The translations under genes and the position numbers were made by a program. A DNA stretch of 64,000 nt from Gammaproteobacteria bacterium. GTDB taxonomy: Bacteria; Pseudomonadota; Gammaproteobacteria; Pseudomonadales; Halieaceae. The notes beneath the pieces are model-generated. The model did not search any database, was not told the origin of the DNA, and was given only the letters and a program-made list of their open reading frames with translations. Location of the stretch: the NCBI GenBank assembly GCA_030427085.1, contig JAUHXH010000004.1, positions 248,001 through 312,000 on the forward strand, read 5' to 3'. Shown here piece by piece: positions 1 to 7,353 of this stretch. Positions within the stretch are counted from its first letter, which is position 1. Each line of letters begins with the position of its first letter.

Positions 1-2
1 TC

Positions 3-506
3 GGGAATTTCTTTACGCCATTTTTTTGGTCCATGAAGTGGGTAGACATTGTTCATTTGAGCGCGCACCCAGCTCTCCAACGGGAGAAGCTCAAGGTAGT
101 ACTAAAACCTTTGCCGGTTCCGCTCACGCGAAATACAAAAATTATTGGGCTACGCTTGACAGACCAATCGGATGTACCCGCAGTAGGAAGCTATTTTCGC
201 ACAGATGACCCATACGAGGCGCTTTCGATGCTGCCGAAGGGTACAGTGTTTGGCCATGTTGATCTTGATTACTTTGAGAATTCTTATAACGGACGTGGTG
301 GATTGGGCAAGAATAAGGAAAAGTCTTCAATCAGCCGCGAGGGACTGTCCCGTATGAGTAGTTTTCTAGGTGCATTGCGAGAAACTGATCATGTCTTCAA
401 ACGGTGGATAGTTGCTACCTCTCCCGGATTCTGTGCCGCCCGCTACTGGAAGACTTTCACTGATGAGCTCGCATTGGTTTTACCAGGCACAAGAAACCTG
501 CCCTAG
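3..506 (+). CDS. 3' part of an unknown gene, cut by the window edge
   Basis: The reading frame is open from position 3, so the start lies outside the window; a methionine at 33 is probably internal. About 168 residues are visible, ending in TAG. The motif HVDLDYFENSYNG followed some 50 residues later by ATSPGFC recalls the metal-binding DxDxF and SPG segments of arginase-fold/UPF0489-type proteins, but this is a memory-based resemblance and weak. Base composition is clearly more AT-rich than the housekeeping genes to the right, as in the two following genes, which suggests a shared acquired segment. No membrane segment is visible. Function should be treated as unknown. Confidence 0.5.
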   Translation, partial: GNFFTPFFWSMKWVDIVHLSAHPALQREKLKVVLKPLPVPLTRNTKIIGLRLTDQSDVPAVGSYFRTDDPYEALSMLPKGTVFGHVDLDYFENSYNGRGGLGKNKEKSSISREGLSRMSSFLGALRETDHVFKRWIVATSPGFCAARYWKTFTDELALVLPGTRNLP

Positions 507-754
507 CCATTTTCCATCTCGGGCCTATTTCGCTGAAAGCCATCTTTTCAAGTTGGCTGATCCTTAAATGAATCTATAGTTCTCCGCTCTTCTGTCGGTC
601 GACGACGCGTTGGAAGTTTTCAGAATGGGCTTTGGAGAAGCCCATCTTTTTGACGGATTGCCACTTGATAGATGAAAGCCTATTTCTCTGGTTTAATGGG
701 AATGAGTCAACTAAAAAGCTAGCTTACAATAGAATCCAAGGAAGGCCCCCTACG

Positions 755-1702
755 ATGCTAACTTTAGAGGAAGGAGTAGAAGAGCTCACACCGCTACTTA
801 AGTCGGGAAGACTCATTGCATTTGTCGGTTCCGGGATGTCGATAGATTCAGGCCTACCGAGCTGGGATGGATTCCTCGAAGACTTCATTAGCTTCTGTAG
901 AAACATCAAAGACCAGTACGGTCGTAGAGAGACTGGTGTATTCGACACATTGCTACCGGATAAGCTTCTTGAAGATGCAGGAGTAGAGAAGGAATTTAGG
1001 CCTGCGCATGTTGCGATGGTTCTTAAGGATGCCATATACAGTACTCCCGAGCATATTAGGAGCAACATCGAAAACGATTTTAAAAAATGGTTTTACCGTC
1101 AGTTCGTAATGGCGGAGCCGAACAAAAATCATTATCAAATTGTCGGTACTAAATACCCATTCATTCTCACATCGAATTACGATTTGTTACTTGAGGAGGC
1201 GCAAAAATCTATCGGCGTCCCATATGGTAGCTATTCGCTCTTTGATAAGGAGCGCGTCGTTTCTGCAATTTATCAAAATGCACCCTCCATTATTCATGTA
1301 CATGGAAAATACGACGAAGCACTCTTTGATAAGATAGTGTTTACTGCGAAAGACTATATTGAGATAACGAAGAATAAATATCCCGGCTCTAGGTTCATTC
1401 TTCAAAGTCTTTTTGCGCAGTATTCGACGGTCTTTTTTGGTTACGGGGCTAGCGACCCACATCTAGAGGATTTGGCTGAGGAATTGAGCTACTACCTTGA
1501 TTTCTCAGTCGATGTGGATTTGCCAAAGAGCTATTTAGTAGTTCTGAAATCGAAAATAAAAGACGATGGCATTTTTGACAGATATAAAGAGGCCCTAAGA
1601 ACAAAGTTGATAGGAATCAACGACCTACAGGAATATGACCAGCTTTTATGGAAGCTAAACATGGCGGCGCCTCGGGAGAAAATCGACTTTTCTCAGGATT
1701 GA
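755..1702 (+). CDS. Stand-alone SIR2-like (SIR2_2) domain protein, possible NAD-consuming defence effector
   Basis: A 315-residue protein that is almost entirely one SIR2-like Rossmann domain. Visible motifs are the NAD-binding segment FVGSGMSIDSGLPSW (residues 23-37), TSNYD (139-143), HVHG (181-184, with the expected catalytic His183) and FFGYGASDPHL (227-237). Proteins of this SIR2_2 type are mostly not deacetylases; in systems such as Thoeris, DSR, SIR2-HerA and SIR2-Argonaute they hydrolyse NAD+ on phage or plasmid sensing. No sensor domain is fused here, so a partner would have to supply recognition, and the gene 21 bp downstream is the obvious candidate. The start at ATG 755 is preferred over an upstream in-frame TTG at 632 because AAGGAAGG sits about 9 bases before it and the domain begins directly after it. 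Low GC suggests transfer. Confidence 0.8.
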   Translation: MLTLEEGVEELTPLLKSGRLIAFVGSGMSIDSGLPSWDGFLEDFISFCRNIKDQYGRRETGVFDTLLPDKLLEDAGVEKEFRPAHVAMVLKDAIYSTPEHIRSNIENDFKKWFYRQFVMAEPNKNHYQIVGTKYPFILTSNYDLLLEEAQKSIGVPYGSYSLFDKERVVSAIYQNAPSIIHVHGKYDEALFDKIVFTAKDYIEITKNKYPGSRFILQSLFAQYSTVFFGYGASDPHLEDLAEELSYYLDFSVDVDLPKSYLVVLKSKIKDDGIFDRYKEALRTKLIGINDLQEYDQLLWKLNMAAPREKIDFSQD

Positions 1703-1723
1703 TACAATAAAAGGGAATCACAC

Positions 1724-2155
1724 ATGATTTCAGGGAAGAGCATCGGGTCAATAGCTCATCGCTTCGTTGAAGTGGGAAAACTACGGCCAAAAATCAGGTC
1801 ATTGAAGCGAGAAAACTATTGCAAGCGGCATCTGCATAAAAGCATTAGTGGCGAAATAGCTTACTTGAAGCTAATAGAAGAATACTGTGATTTTGTGCGA
1901 TGCACATATAGTGAAGAATCGGCCGAACTTGTGAACAATGTTGAGGTCTTTATCGACCAACTCAATCAGTTAAAGCATGACATTGATAAAGTAATATCCG
2001 GGAAAAAGAGCCGAGTCTCCGGGTATCGGATTCGGGAATTTGGCAGATCAGCTACTGCTCTTAGAAAACAACTTCGAAGAGCAGAACAGGTAAAAGATTG
2101 TCGAGATTCATGGATTAAGTTCGGATTAGTATATTTGTACCTGTTTGACCACTAA
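1724..2155 (+). CDS. Unknown 143-residue protein paired with the SIR2-like gene
   Basis: The gene starts 21 bp after the SIR2-like stop, preceded by an AAGGG ribosome-binding site, so the two are probably co-transcribed. The protein is basic and helix-rich (KLRPKIRSLKREN near the N-terminus; RSATALRKQLRRAEQVKD near the C-terminus), with no signal peptide or clear membrane span. I recognise no family. By position it could be a sensor, regulator or inhibitor of the SIR2 enzyme; that is inference only. Its AT-rich codon use matches the two genes to the left and differs from everything to the right of about 2.6 kb. Confidence 0.6.
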   Translation: MISGKSIGSIAHRFVEVGKLRPKIRSLKRENYCKRHLHKSISGEIAYLKLIEEYCDFVRCTYSEESAELVNNVEVFIDQLNQLKHDIDKVISGKKSRVSGYRIREFGRSATALRKQLRRAEQVKDCRDSWIKFGLVYLYLFDH

Positions 2156-2204
2156 CAGTGAATCCTCTGATTATGAAAAACACTATACGGTAGTTCTTCT
2201 AAGG

Positions 2205-2225
2205 GGTTTTGCCAGTGGCAAAACC
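2205..2225. repeat. Perfect 9-bp inverted repeat with 3-base loop
   Basis: GGTTTTGCC, loop AGT, GGCAAAACC. It lies 50 bp after the stop of the unknown gene at 1724-2155. There is no T-run after it on either strand, so it is not a classical terminator, but it may end the island transcript or mark an element boundary. Confidence 0.5.
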
Positions 2226-2575
2226 TAATCTGAAAAATGCTCTTACCCTGAATTTGGCATGTCTCGCAGACTACAAATTTTCTCAATCTCATGGATGTGT
2301 TTTAGTGCTGCCCAAACCAATGGTCTTTAACAAGAGTTTCGAAAGGGTGAGCGCAAACCCGACTAGTATTCCCTGGAAACTTCAATTCCTCTAGTTGGTT
2401 TTCTATGTCACTGATAACGCAGACTTTCGGCGAACTTGGCGAAAATTGCACTTAAAGTGCCAGACTATGAGAACATTTTAGTACGATAGCGCTGTCGCAT
2501 AGGTTGCGCTAAAGCCCAGCTAGTCTGTGCTGCATCAGATTACCAGTGGCAGTCTTTACGAATACGGAGAGTCCG
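2226..2575. other. AT-rich stretch without a supported gene
   Basis: About 350 bp between the SIR2 island and the convergent membrane-protein gene. A 61-codon open frame at 2209-2394 overlaps the inverted repeat, has no convincing ribosome-binding site and no recognisable content. I see no tRNA, integrase fragment or direct repeats that would define an island end. Confidence 0.5.
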
Positions 2576-3607
2576 CTAGAAGACCGCGCGCGCAACAAGT
2601 TCTTCAGCAAAGATGCCGATTCCCCAGGTTAGGAAGGGCAAGAGGACGTAAAGGAAGAGTCGGGCGAAGGTGGACGTGGTGAACGGCCATTCGGGAACAC
2701 TTTCGACCAGGCCCCGGTAGGCGATCAAATCTGCCATCTCCCCCTTTGGGTGTGTGGCAGCTTGATCGCGGAAGCTGTGCTGTAGCGTGGCAAATTGGTC
2801 GGATACCCACCGCAGTTCCGACTGCTTTGATTGCAGAATCCGCTTGTGTACGCCCCGTACGGGGAGTACGAGAGCAACAGCGGCAGAAATCAAAGCACCA
2901 CTTCCGATGTATAACATCATATTGCCGAAACCTGCTTCATACAGCATCAGGCTCCAGATCGAGAGCGATCCGATCAATACCAGCCCATTGCGAAGTCCCA
3001 ACTGTGTAAATGGCGCCAGCGGTGTATGGTCGAACAGATCAATACACTGCAGTTGTTTCGCGATAAGTGACATACGCAGCGACACGCTAATGACGGCGTA
3101 GCCTAGCCACCAGGATCCCACGATTGCCAGTGGCCCGAGAATGCGATGCCACGAAACCTCCGGGCTCCATGATGCGGGATTCCAGGGGTTCTCTGGAACT
3201 GGGGGCACCAGATAAGGCACGGCAATCGCCGTCATTAAACCGACCAGCCCGATGGCTAGCAGCCAGGTTGTGCTTAGCCTGACTGAAGCGGCAAGTGTTT
3301 CACACTCTTCAGGTGAGCAATCCAGAGCACCCTGAAGAGCAATCACTGTTTGTCGACTGCTGCGCATCACGTACAGGAATGCGGCGGGGAGATAGCCGAC
3401 CTGCAAACAGTGAACCACGGCGATACGTATATCTCGTAGGACACCCTCTGAGACTTTGGCAAACAAGTTAAAGTCACCGTCGACCAGAAATAGATCCCAT
3501 CGGCCTAGCGCAGTTTCGATCACCAACAAAATCAGAATCAGTAACCCGCTGATTCCTGCTCCGAGCCAGACAGGTGACAATCTGTCGATCGATGTCGTTT
3601 GCGCCAT
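2576..3607 (-). CDS. Unknown multi-pass inner-membrane protein
   Basis: A 343-residue protein starting at ATG 3607. Hydrophobic segments are at about residues 13-35, 113-135, 155-180, 208-228, 232-252 and 317-340, giving about six membrane spans with a soluble loop at about 253-315. No catalytic motif or known family is recognised. It is transcribed alone, towards the SIR2 island, and is separated from oxyR by about 350 bp of non-coding DNA. Composition is intermediate between the island and the core genes. Confidence 0.6.
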   Translation of the reverse strand: MAQTTSIDRLSPVWLGAGISGLLILILLVIETALGRWDLFLVDGDFNLFAKVSEGVLRDIRIAVVHCLQVGYLPAAFLYVMRSSRQTVIALQGALDCSPEECETLAASVRLSTTWLLAIGLVGLMTAIAVPYLVPPVPENPWNPASWSPEVSWHRILGPLAIVGSWWLGYAVISVSLRMSLIAKQLQCIDLFDHTPLAPFTQLGLRNGLVLIGSLSIWSLMLYEAGFGNMMLYIGSGALISAAVALVLPVRGVHKRILQSKQSELRWVSDQFATLQHSFRDQAATHPKGEMADLIAYRGLVESVPEWPFTTSTFARLFLYVLLPFLTWGIGIFAEELVARAVF

Positions 3608-3954
3608 TTATAAAGCTTTGCCGACGGGCTTGGCTGTGTCAATTTCCAGGGCTTATGGCCTCAACCGCTGAACCGGCCCGCTGGTTTGTGCACCTGGGGG
3701 CACGCAAACCTGATCCCCGTAATAATTGTCGCCGTAATTACATACCTCACAGCTCTTTTCGGACGCCGTGCTACTGGTGCTGCGCTTGAAAGACAGAAGA
3801 GGCCTGCTGAAAAAGCTCATGGTGAAACTCCGTTGAAGTCGTTTATCAATAGACTGATAGTTTCGCTATCAACGGAGCGTGCGTACATCAGATTTTCCCG
3901 AAGCTGGCGTTCACCTTTTTGCGTGTGTACCCAGGTGGGCAACAGCAAGTGTCA
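3608..3954. other. Non-coding gap with nested inverted repeats
   Basis: No supported gene. It contains a 9-bp inverted repeat CTCCGTTGA (3828-3836) / TCAACGGAG (3869-3877) and, overlapping its right arm, the small hairpin TGATAG-TTTCG-CTATCA (3855-3871). The two structures share bases and are mutually exclusive. It could be the remnant of a small mobile element or a terminator region for oxyR; the sequence does not decide. Confidence 0.4.
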
Positions 3955-4851
3955 TTAAGCAGCGGGGCGCAATTGCTCCTGAAACAACTGCTGCAACGCT
4001 TCAATATTCGCCAGGCCCGGATAGTTGGGCCGGATGGCGATGGCTAATTCGCGGTGGGGTCCGGGTTCACTCAGCGGCACTGCGGCGAGTTGGGTTTTGG
4101 GGAGCACCAATTGGTCCAGTGCGATCTCGGGCACCAGAGTGGTACCGAGTCGTGCAGCGGTGAGTTCGATCAGAGTGCCCAGGCTGGTGGCGCTGAAACT
4201 GTGAGCAGACACGTCGCTCAATTTACAGGCCGCCAGCGCGTGATCGGTCAGGCAATGGCCATCCTTTAATAACATTAACTTGGCGTGGGCGAGATCGTCC
4301 ACGGCCATGCAGTCCTGTTGTGCCTGAGGGTCCTGAGTATTGCATACCCACAGCAGGTTTTCCGACCAGAACTTGAAGGTGAGAAAGCCCTCGGTGTCGT
4401 AGGGAAGCGCAATGATGGCTGCGTCCAGCGCGCCGCGCCTTAATAAGTCCAGCACGTGGGCGGTCTGGTCTTCCACGATATCCAGCTGCAATTTGGGGTA
4501 GCGTTCCTGCAGGGCGGGCAATACGCGCGGCAGCAGGAAGGGCCCGATGGTGGGGATCACGCCCACTGACAGGGGTGTGCTCAGGGGCTCCTTCTGCGCA
4601 TCCGCCAGCTTGCGGATGTCCTCCATCTGCAATTCCACGGAGCGGGCTCGGTCCAGCACCTGCCGCCCCAGGGGAGTAATCAGTACTTTGCGGTTGTCCC
4701 GTTCGAAAACCTGGAAACCCAACTGCTTTTCCATCTCTGACAGGGCCGTCGAGAGGGCGGACTGGGAAATATTGCAGGCTTCGGCCGCCTTCTTGAAGTG
4801 AAGGCTGCGTTCCACCGCCAGCGCGTAGTGAATCTGTTTGAGTGAAATCAT
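3955..4851 (-). CDS. oxyR: OxyR, peroxide-sensing LysR-type regulator
   Basis: A 298-residue LysR-type regulator. An N-terminal winged helix (about residues 1-60, with SQSALSTALSEMEKQLG as recognition region) is followed by a periplasmic-binding-like effector domain. The redox pair of OxyR is intact: DGHCLTD carries Cys200 and ALAACKL carries Cys209, matching the Cys199/Cys208 disulfide switch of the Escherichia protein. It is divergently transcribed from ahpC-ahpF, its classical target, across a 163-bp intergenic region, so it very likely activates them under hydrogen peroxide and may repress itself. Confidence 0.93.
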   Translation of the reverse strand: MISLKQIHYALAVERSLHFKKAAEACNISQSALSTALSEMEKQLGFQVFERDNRKVLITPLGRQVLDRARSVELQMEDIRKLADAQKEPLSTPLSVGVIPTIGPFLLPRVLPALQERYPKLQLDIVEDQTAHVLDLLRRGALDAAIIALPYDTEGFLTFKFWSENLLWVCNTQDPQAQQDCMAVDDLAHAKLMLLKDGHCLTDHALAACKLSDVSAHSFSATSLGTLIELTAARLGTTLVPEIALDQLVLPKTQLAAVPLSEPGPHRELAIAIRPNYPGLANIEALQQLFQEQLRPAA

Positions 4852-4874
4852 CCTTCTATTCTATCTATCACCGA

Positions 4875-4952
4875 CAACCGTAGTGATTCGATTTTATAGA
4901 ACAACAGATTAATAACAATCAAATTTTCAGAACAACCTCGAGGCCCTATTCT
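4875..4952 (+). promoter_or_regulatory. Putative OxyR-activated promoter of ahpC
   Basis: A -10-like TATTCT (4947-4952) lies 16 bases after TTTCAG (4925-4930). Immediately upstream is a series of weak tetranucleotides at 11-base spacing: GATT (4885-4888), ATAG (4896-4899), GATT (4907-4910) and ATCA (4918-4921). The spacing resembles the ATAG-N7-CTAT OxyR array, placed against the -35 as expected for an activator. Individual matches are poor, so the call rests mainly on spacing and the divergent oxyR. Confidence 0.4.
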
Positions 4953-5014
4953 GTACTCATCCGCTGCCCAATGCAGTTTTTTAACCACCATCACAGCAAC
5001 AGGAGAACGTTCAG

Positions 5015-5578
5015 ATGGCTCTTATCAACACTCAAATCAAACCCTTCAACGCCACCGCATTCAAGCAGGGCGAGTTCGTGGAAGTGTCCGATGCCGACCT
5101 GAAAGGCAAGTGGTCTGTATTCTTCTTCTACCCCGCCGACTTTACCTTTGTATGTCCCACCGAACTGGGTGACATCGCGGACCACTACGAAGAATTCCAG
5201 AAGCGCGGTGTAGAGATCTACTCTGTGTCCACCGACACTCACTTCACCCACAAGGCCTGGCACGACTCTTCCGAGACCATCGGCAAGATCGAGTACACCA
5301 TGATCGGTGACCCCACTGGCGATATCACTCGCAACTTTGAAGTGATGCGTGAAGGTCAGGGCCTGGCAGATCGCGGTACTTTCGTAGTTGACCCCGACGG
5401 CATCATCCAGGCGGTTGAAATCACTGCCGAAGGTATTGGCCGCGACGCCGAAGACCTGCTGCGCAAAGTTAAAGCCGCTCAGTACGTAGCTGCCAACCCC
5501 GGCCAGGTTTGCCCGGCCGCATGGAAAGAAGGCGAAGAAACACTGGCGCCTTCACTGGACCTGGTCGGCAAAATCTAA
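5015..5578 (+). CDS. ahpC: Alkyl hydroperoxide reductase C (2-Cys peroxiredoxin)
   Basis: A 187-residue typical 2-Cys peroxiredoxin of the AhpC/Prx1 type that reduces hydrogen peroxide, organic peroxides and peroxynitrite in the cytosol. The peroxidatic cysteine is Cys47 in [10 protein letters not shown] and the resolving cysteine is Cys166 in QVCPAAW near the C-terminus; both are present and the length is standard. AGGAG lies just upstream of ATG 5015. It is followed after 69 bp by ahpF, its dedicated reductase. Confidence 0.97.
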   Translation: MALINTQIKPFNATAFKQGEFVEVSDADLKGKWSVFFFYPADFTFVCPTELGDIADHYEEFQKRGVEIYSVSTDTHFTHKAWHDSSETIGKIEYTMIGDPTGDITRNFEVMREGQGLADRGTFVVDPDGIIQAVEITAEGIGRDAEDLLRKVKAAQYVAANPGQVCPAAWKEGEETLAPSLDLVGKI

Positions 5579-5594
5579 ACCCGACCTTATGATC

Positions 5595-5615
5595 GCGGGC
5601 CCATCGCGGGCCCGC
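5595..5615 (+). terminator. Stem-loop between ahpC and ahpF
   Basis: GCGGGCCC (5595-5602), loop ATCGC, GGGCCCGC (5608-5615): a perfect 8-bp GC stem without a following T-run. It probably acts as an attenuator or 3'-end stabiliser, giving more ahpC than ahpF message. Confidence 0.5.
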
Positions 5616-5647
5616 CTTCCCCAATCGAATTTATAAGGAGACGACCT

Positions 5648-7231
5648 GTGTTGACGCAAGACATCATCACCGCACTGAAAGGCTATATGGCTGCACTGCA
5701 GCATGACGTGACCTTTGTGGTACAGACTGGCGAACATGCCAAGCGGAATGAATTGATTGAGTTCCTGGGCGGCATCGCTGCCACTTCCGAGCGCCTGGCG
5801 CTGGAGGAACGCGATTGCGGCGACGTACTGCGCAGCCCGGTCAGTTTTCTGCTGGAAGTAGATGGCCAGGATAGCGGTATCCGCTTCTCCGGTATTCCCG
5901 GAGGCCACGAATTTAATTCCCTGGTGCTGGCTGTTCTGCATGCCGGTGGCAGTGACATCAAACTGGATGACAACATCGCGCAGTTGCTGCGCAATGTTGA
6001 TGAGAAACTGCACTTCGAAGTGTTCATCAGCCTGAGCTGTCACAACTGCCCGGACGTGGTGCAAACCTTGAATCAGTTCGCCCTGCTCAACCCCCTGATC
6101 AGCAGCGAAATGCTGGACGGCGGCCTGTACCAGGAACTGATCGACGAGCGCGATATCCAGGGCGTACCGAGCGTGTACCTGAACGGCGAGTTGTTTGCCA
6201 ATGGCAAGGTGGAAGCTGGAACCCTGGTCGACAAACTGCTGGAACGCTTCCCGCATCTGGCCAAAGCTGCAGACACCGCCACCCTGCCCCTGCAGGACGT
6301 AACGGTAGTTGGCGGTGGCCCGGCGGGCATCAGTGCGGCGATCTACGCCGCGCGTAAAGGCCTGAAAGTGACGATAGTCGCTGATCGCGTGGGTGGCCAG
6401 GTAAAAGACACCATGGGCATCGAAAACCTGATCTCCGTGCCCAGCACCACTGGCCCGGAACTGGCTGGTGCACTCATGCAGCACCTGAACGAATATGAGG
6501 TGACGCTGAAAGAGCACCTGCGAGTGGTTGATATTGAAAAAGGCGACATCCACAGCCTGACCTTGTCCTCGGGTGAGCGTATCGACACCCGCACGTTGAT
6601 CGTAGCGTCCGGCGCCCGCTGGCGTGAGCTGGGAATTCCCGGTGAGAAGGAAAATATCGGCAACGGCGTGGCCTACTGCCCACACTGTGACGGCCCCTTT
6701 TTCAAGGGCAAGGATGTAGCGGTAATCGGCGGTGGTAACTCCGGTATCGAGGCAGCCCTGGATCTGGCCGGCATCGTCAAGTCAGTGACCGTGTTTGAAT
6801 TCATGCCGGAAATGAAGGCGGACCGCGTACTGGTAGAACAGGCCGAGAAGCGTAGCAACATCACCCTGTTGACCAACGTGGCCAGCAAGCAGGTGGTGGC
6901 TGAAAACGGTAAAGTCACCGGGCTGGAATACCAGGATCGTGAAACTGGCGAAACCCGGGTTCAGGATTTGTCCGGCATCTTCGTACAGATCGGCCTGGTT
7001 CCTAACAGCCAGTTCCTGCAGGATGTGGTAGAGCTCACTCAGCACGGCGAAGTTGTCGTGGATGAGCGCGGCCGTACCTCTGAGGCGGGCATCTATGCCT
7101 GCGGCGACGTGACCACCGTGCCCTACAAGCAGATCGTGATTGCCATGGGCGAAGGTGCCAAGGCGTCCCTGGCCGCTTTCGAGCACCTGATGCTGAACCC
7201 GATCAGCGAGCCAGAGGAATTGGCGGCCTGA
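5648..7231 (+). CDS. ahpF: Alkyl hydroperoxide reductase subunit F
   Basis: A 527-residue flavoprotein disulfide reductase that passes electrons from NADH to AhpC. The N-terminal tandem thioredoxin-fold domain (about 1-200) carries SCHNCPD (Cys131/Cys134). FAD binding is shown by VVGGGPAGISAA (about residue 219), the flavin-proximal redox pair by YCPHC (Cys344/Cys347), and NAD(P) binding by VIGGGNSGIEAA. The C-terminal GIYACGDVTTVPYKQ segment binds FAD. Translation starts at GTG 5648 after a strong AAGGAG. Length and domain order are normal. Confidence 0.96.
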   Translation: MLTQDIITALKGYMAALQHDVTFVVQTGEHAKRNELIEFLGGIAATSERLALEERDCGDVLRSPVSFLLEVDGQDSGIRFSGIPGGHEFNSLVLAVLHAGGSDIKLDDNIAQLLRNVDEKLHFEVFISLSCHNCPDVVQTLNQFALLNPLISSEMLDGGLYQELIDERDIQGVPSVYLNGELFANGKVEAGTLVDKLLERFPHLAKAADTATLPLQDVTVVGGGPAGISAAIYAARKGLKVTIVADRVGGQVKDTMGIENLISVPSTTGPELAGALMQHLNEYEVTLKEHLRVVDIEKGDIHSLTLSSGERIDTRTLIVASGARWRELGIPGEKENIGNGVAYCPHCDGPFFKGKDVAVIGGGNSGIEAALDLAGIVKSVTVFEFMPEMKADRVLVEQAEKRSNITLLTNVASKQVVAENGKVTGLEYQDRETGETRVQDLSGIFVQIGLVPNSQFLQDVVELTQHGEVVVDERGRTSEAGIYACGDVTTVPYKQIVIAMGEGAKASLAAFEHLMLNPISEPEELAA

Positions 7232-7247
7232 TTTGCCTCACCGACGC

Positions 7248-7268
7248 GTGGGGGGCTTGCCCCCCCAC
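7248..7268 (+). terminator. GC-rich stem-loop after ahpF
   Basis: GTGGGGGG (7248-7255) pairs with CCCCCCAC (7261-7268) around CTTGC. There is no T-run, so it is at best a weak or factor-dependent terminator separating ahpCF from the regulator gene that follows. Confidence 0.45.
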
Positions 7269-7353
7269 ACTGTCGCGGTAACATGGGCAGGATAACAACA
7301 GCCGCCCAGACCTTTCTTCCTTTCACCCTGAGCGGCGAGCTGGGAACTGATTC

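Noticed and set aside
2209-2394. 61-codon open frame after the SIR2 partner gene
   Set aside because: It overlaps a hairpin, lacks a ribosome-binding site and has no recognisable content.
5552-6685. 377-codon minus-strand open frame
   Set aside because: Antisense to ahpF, which is complete and unmistakable.
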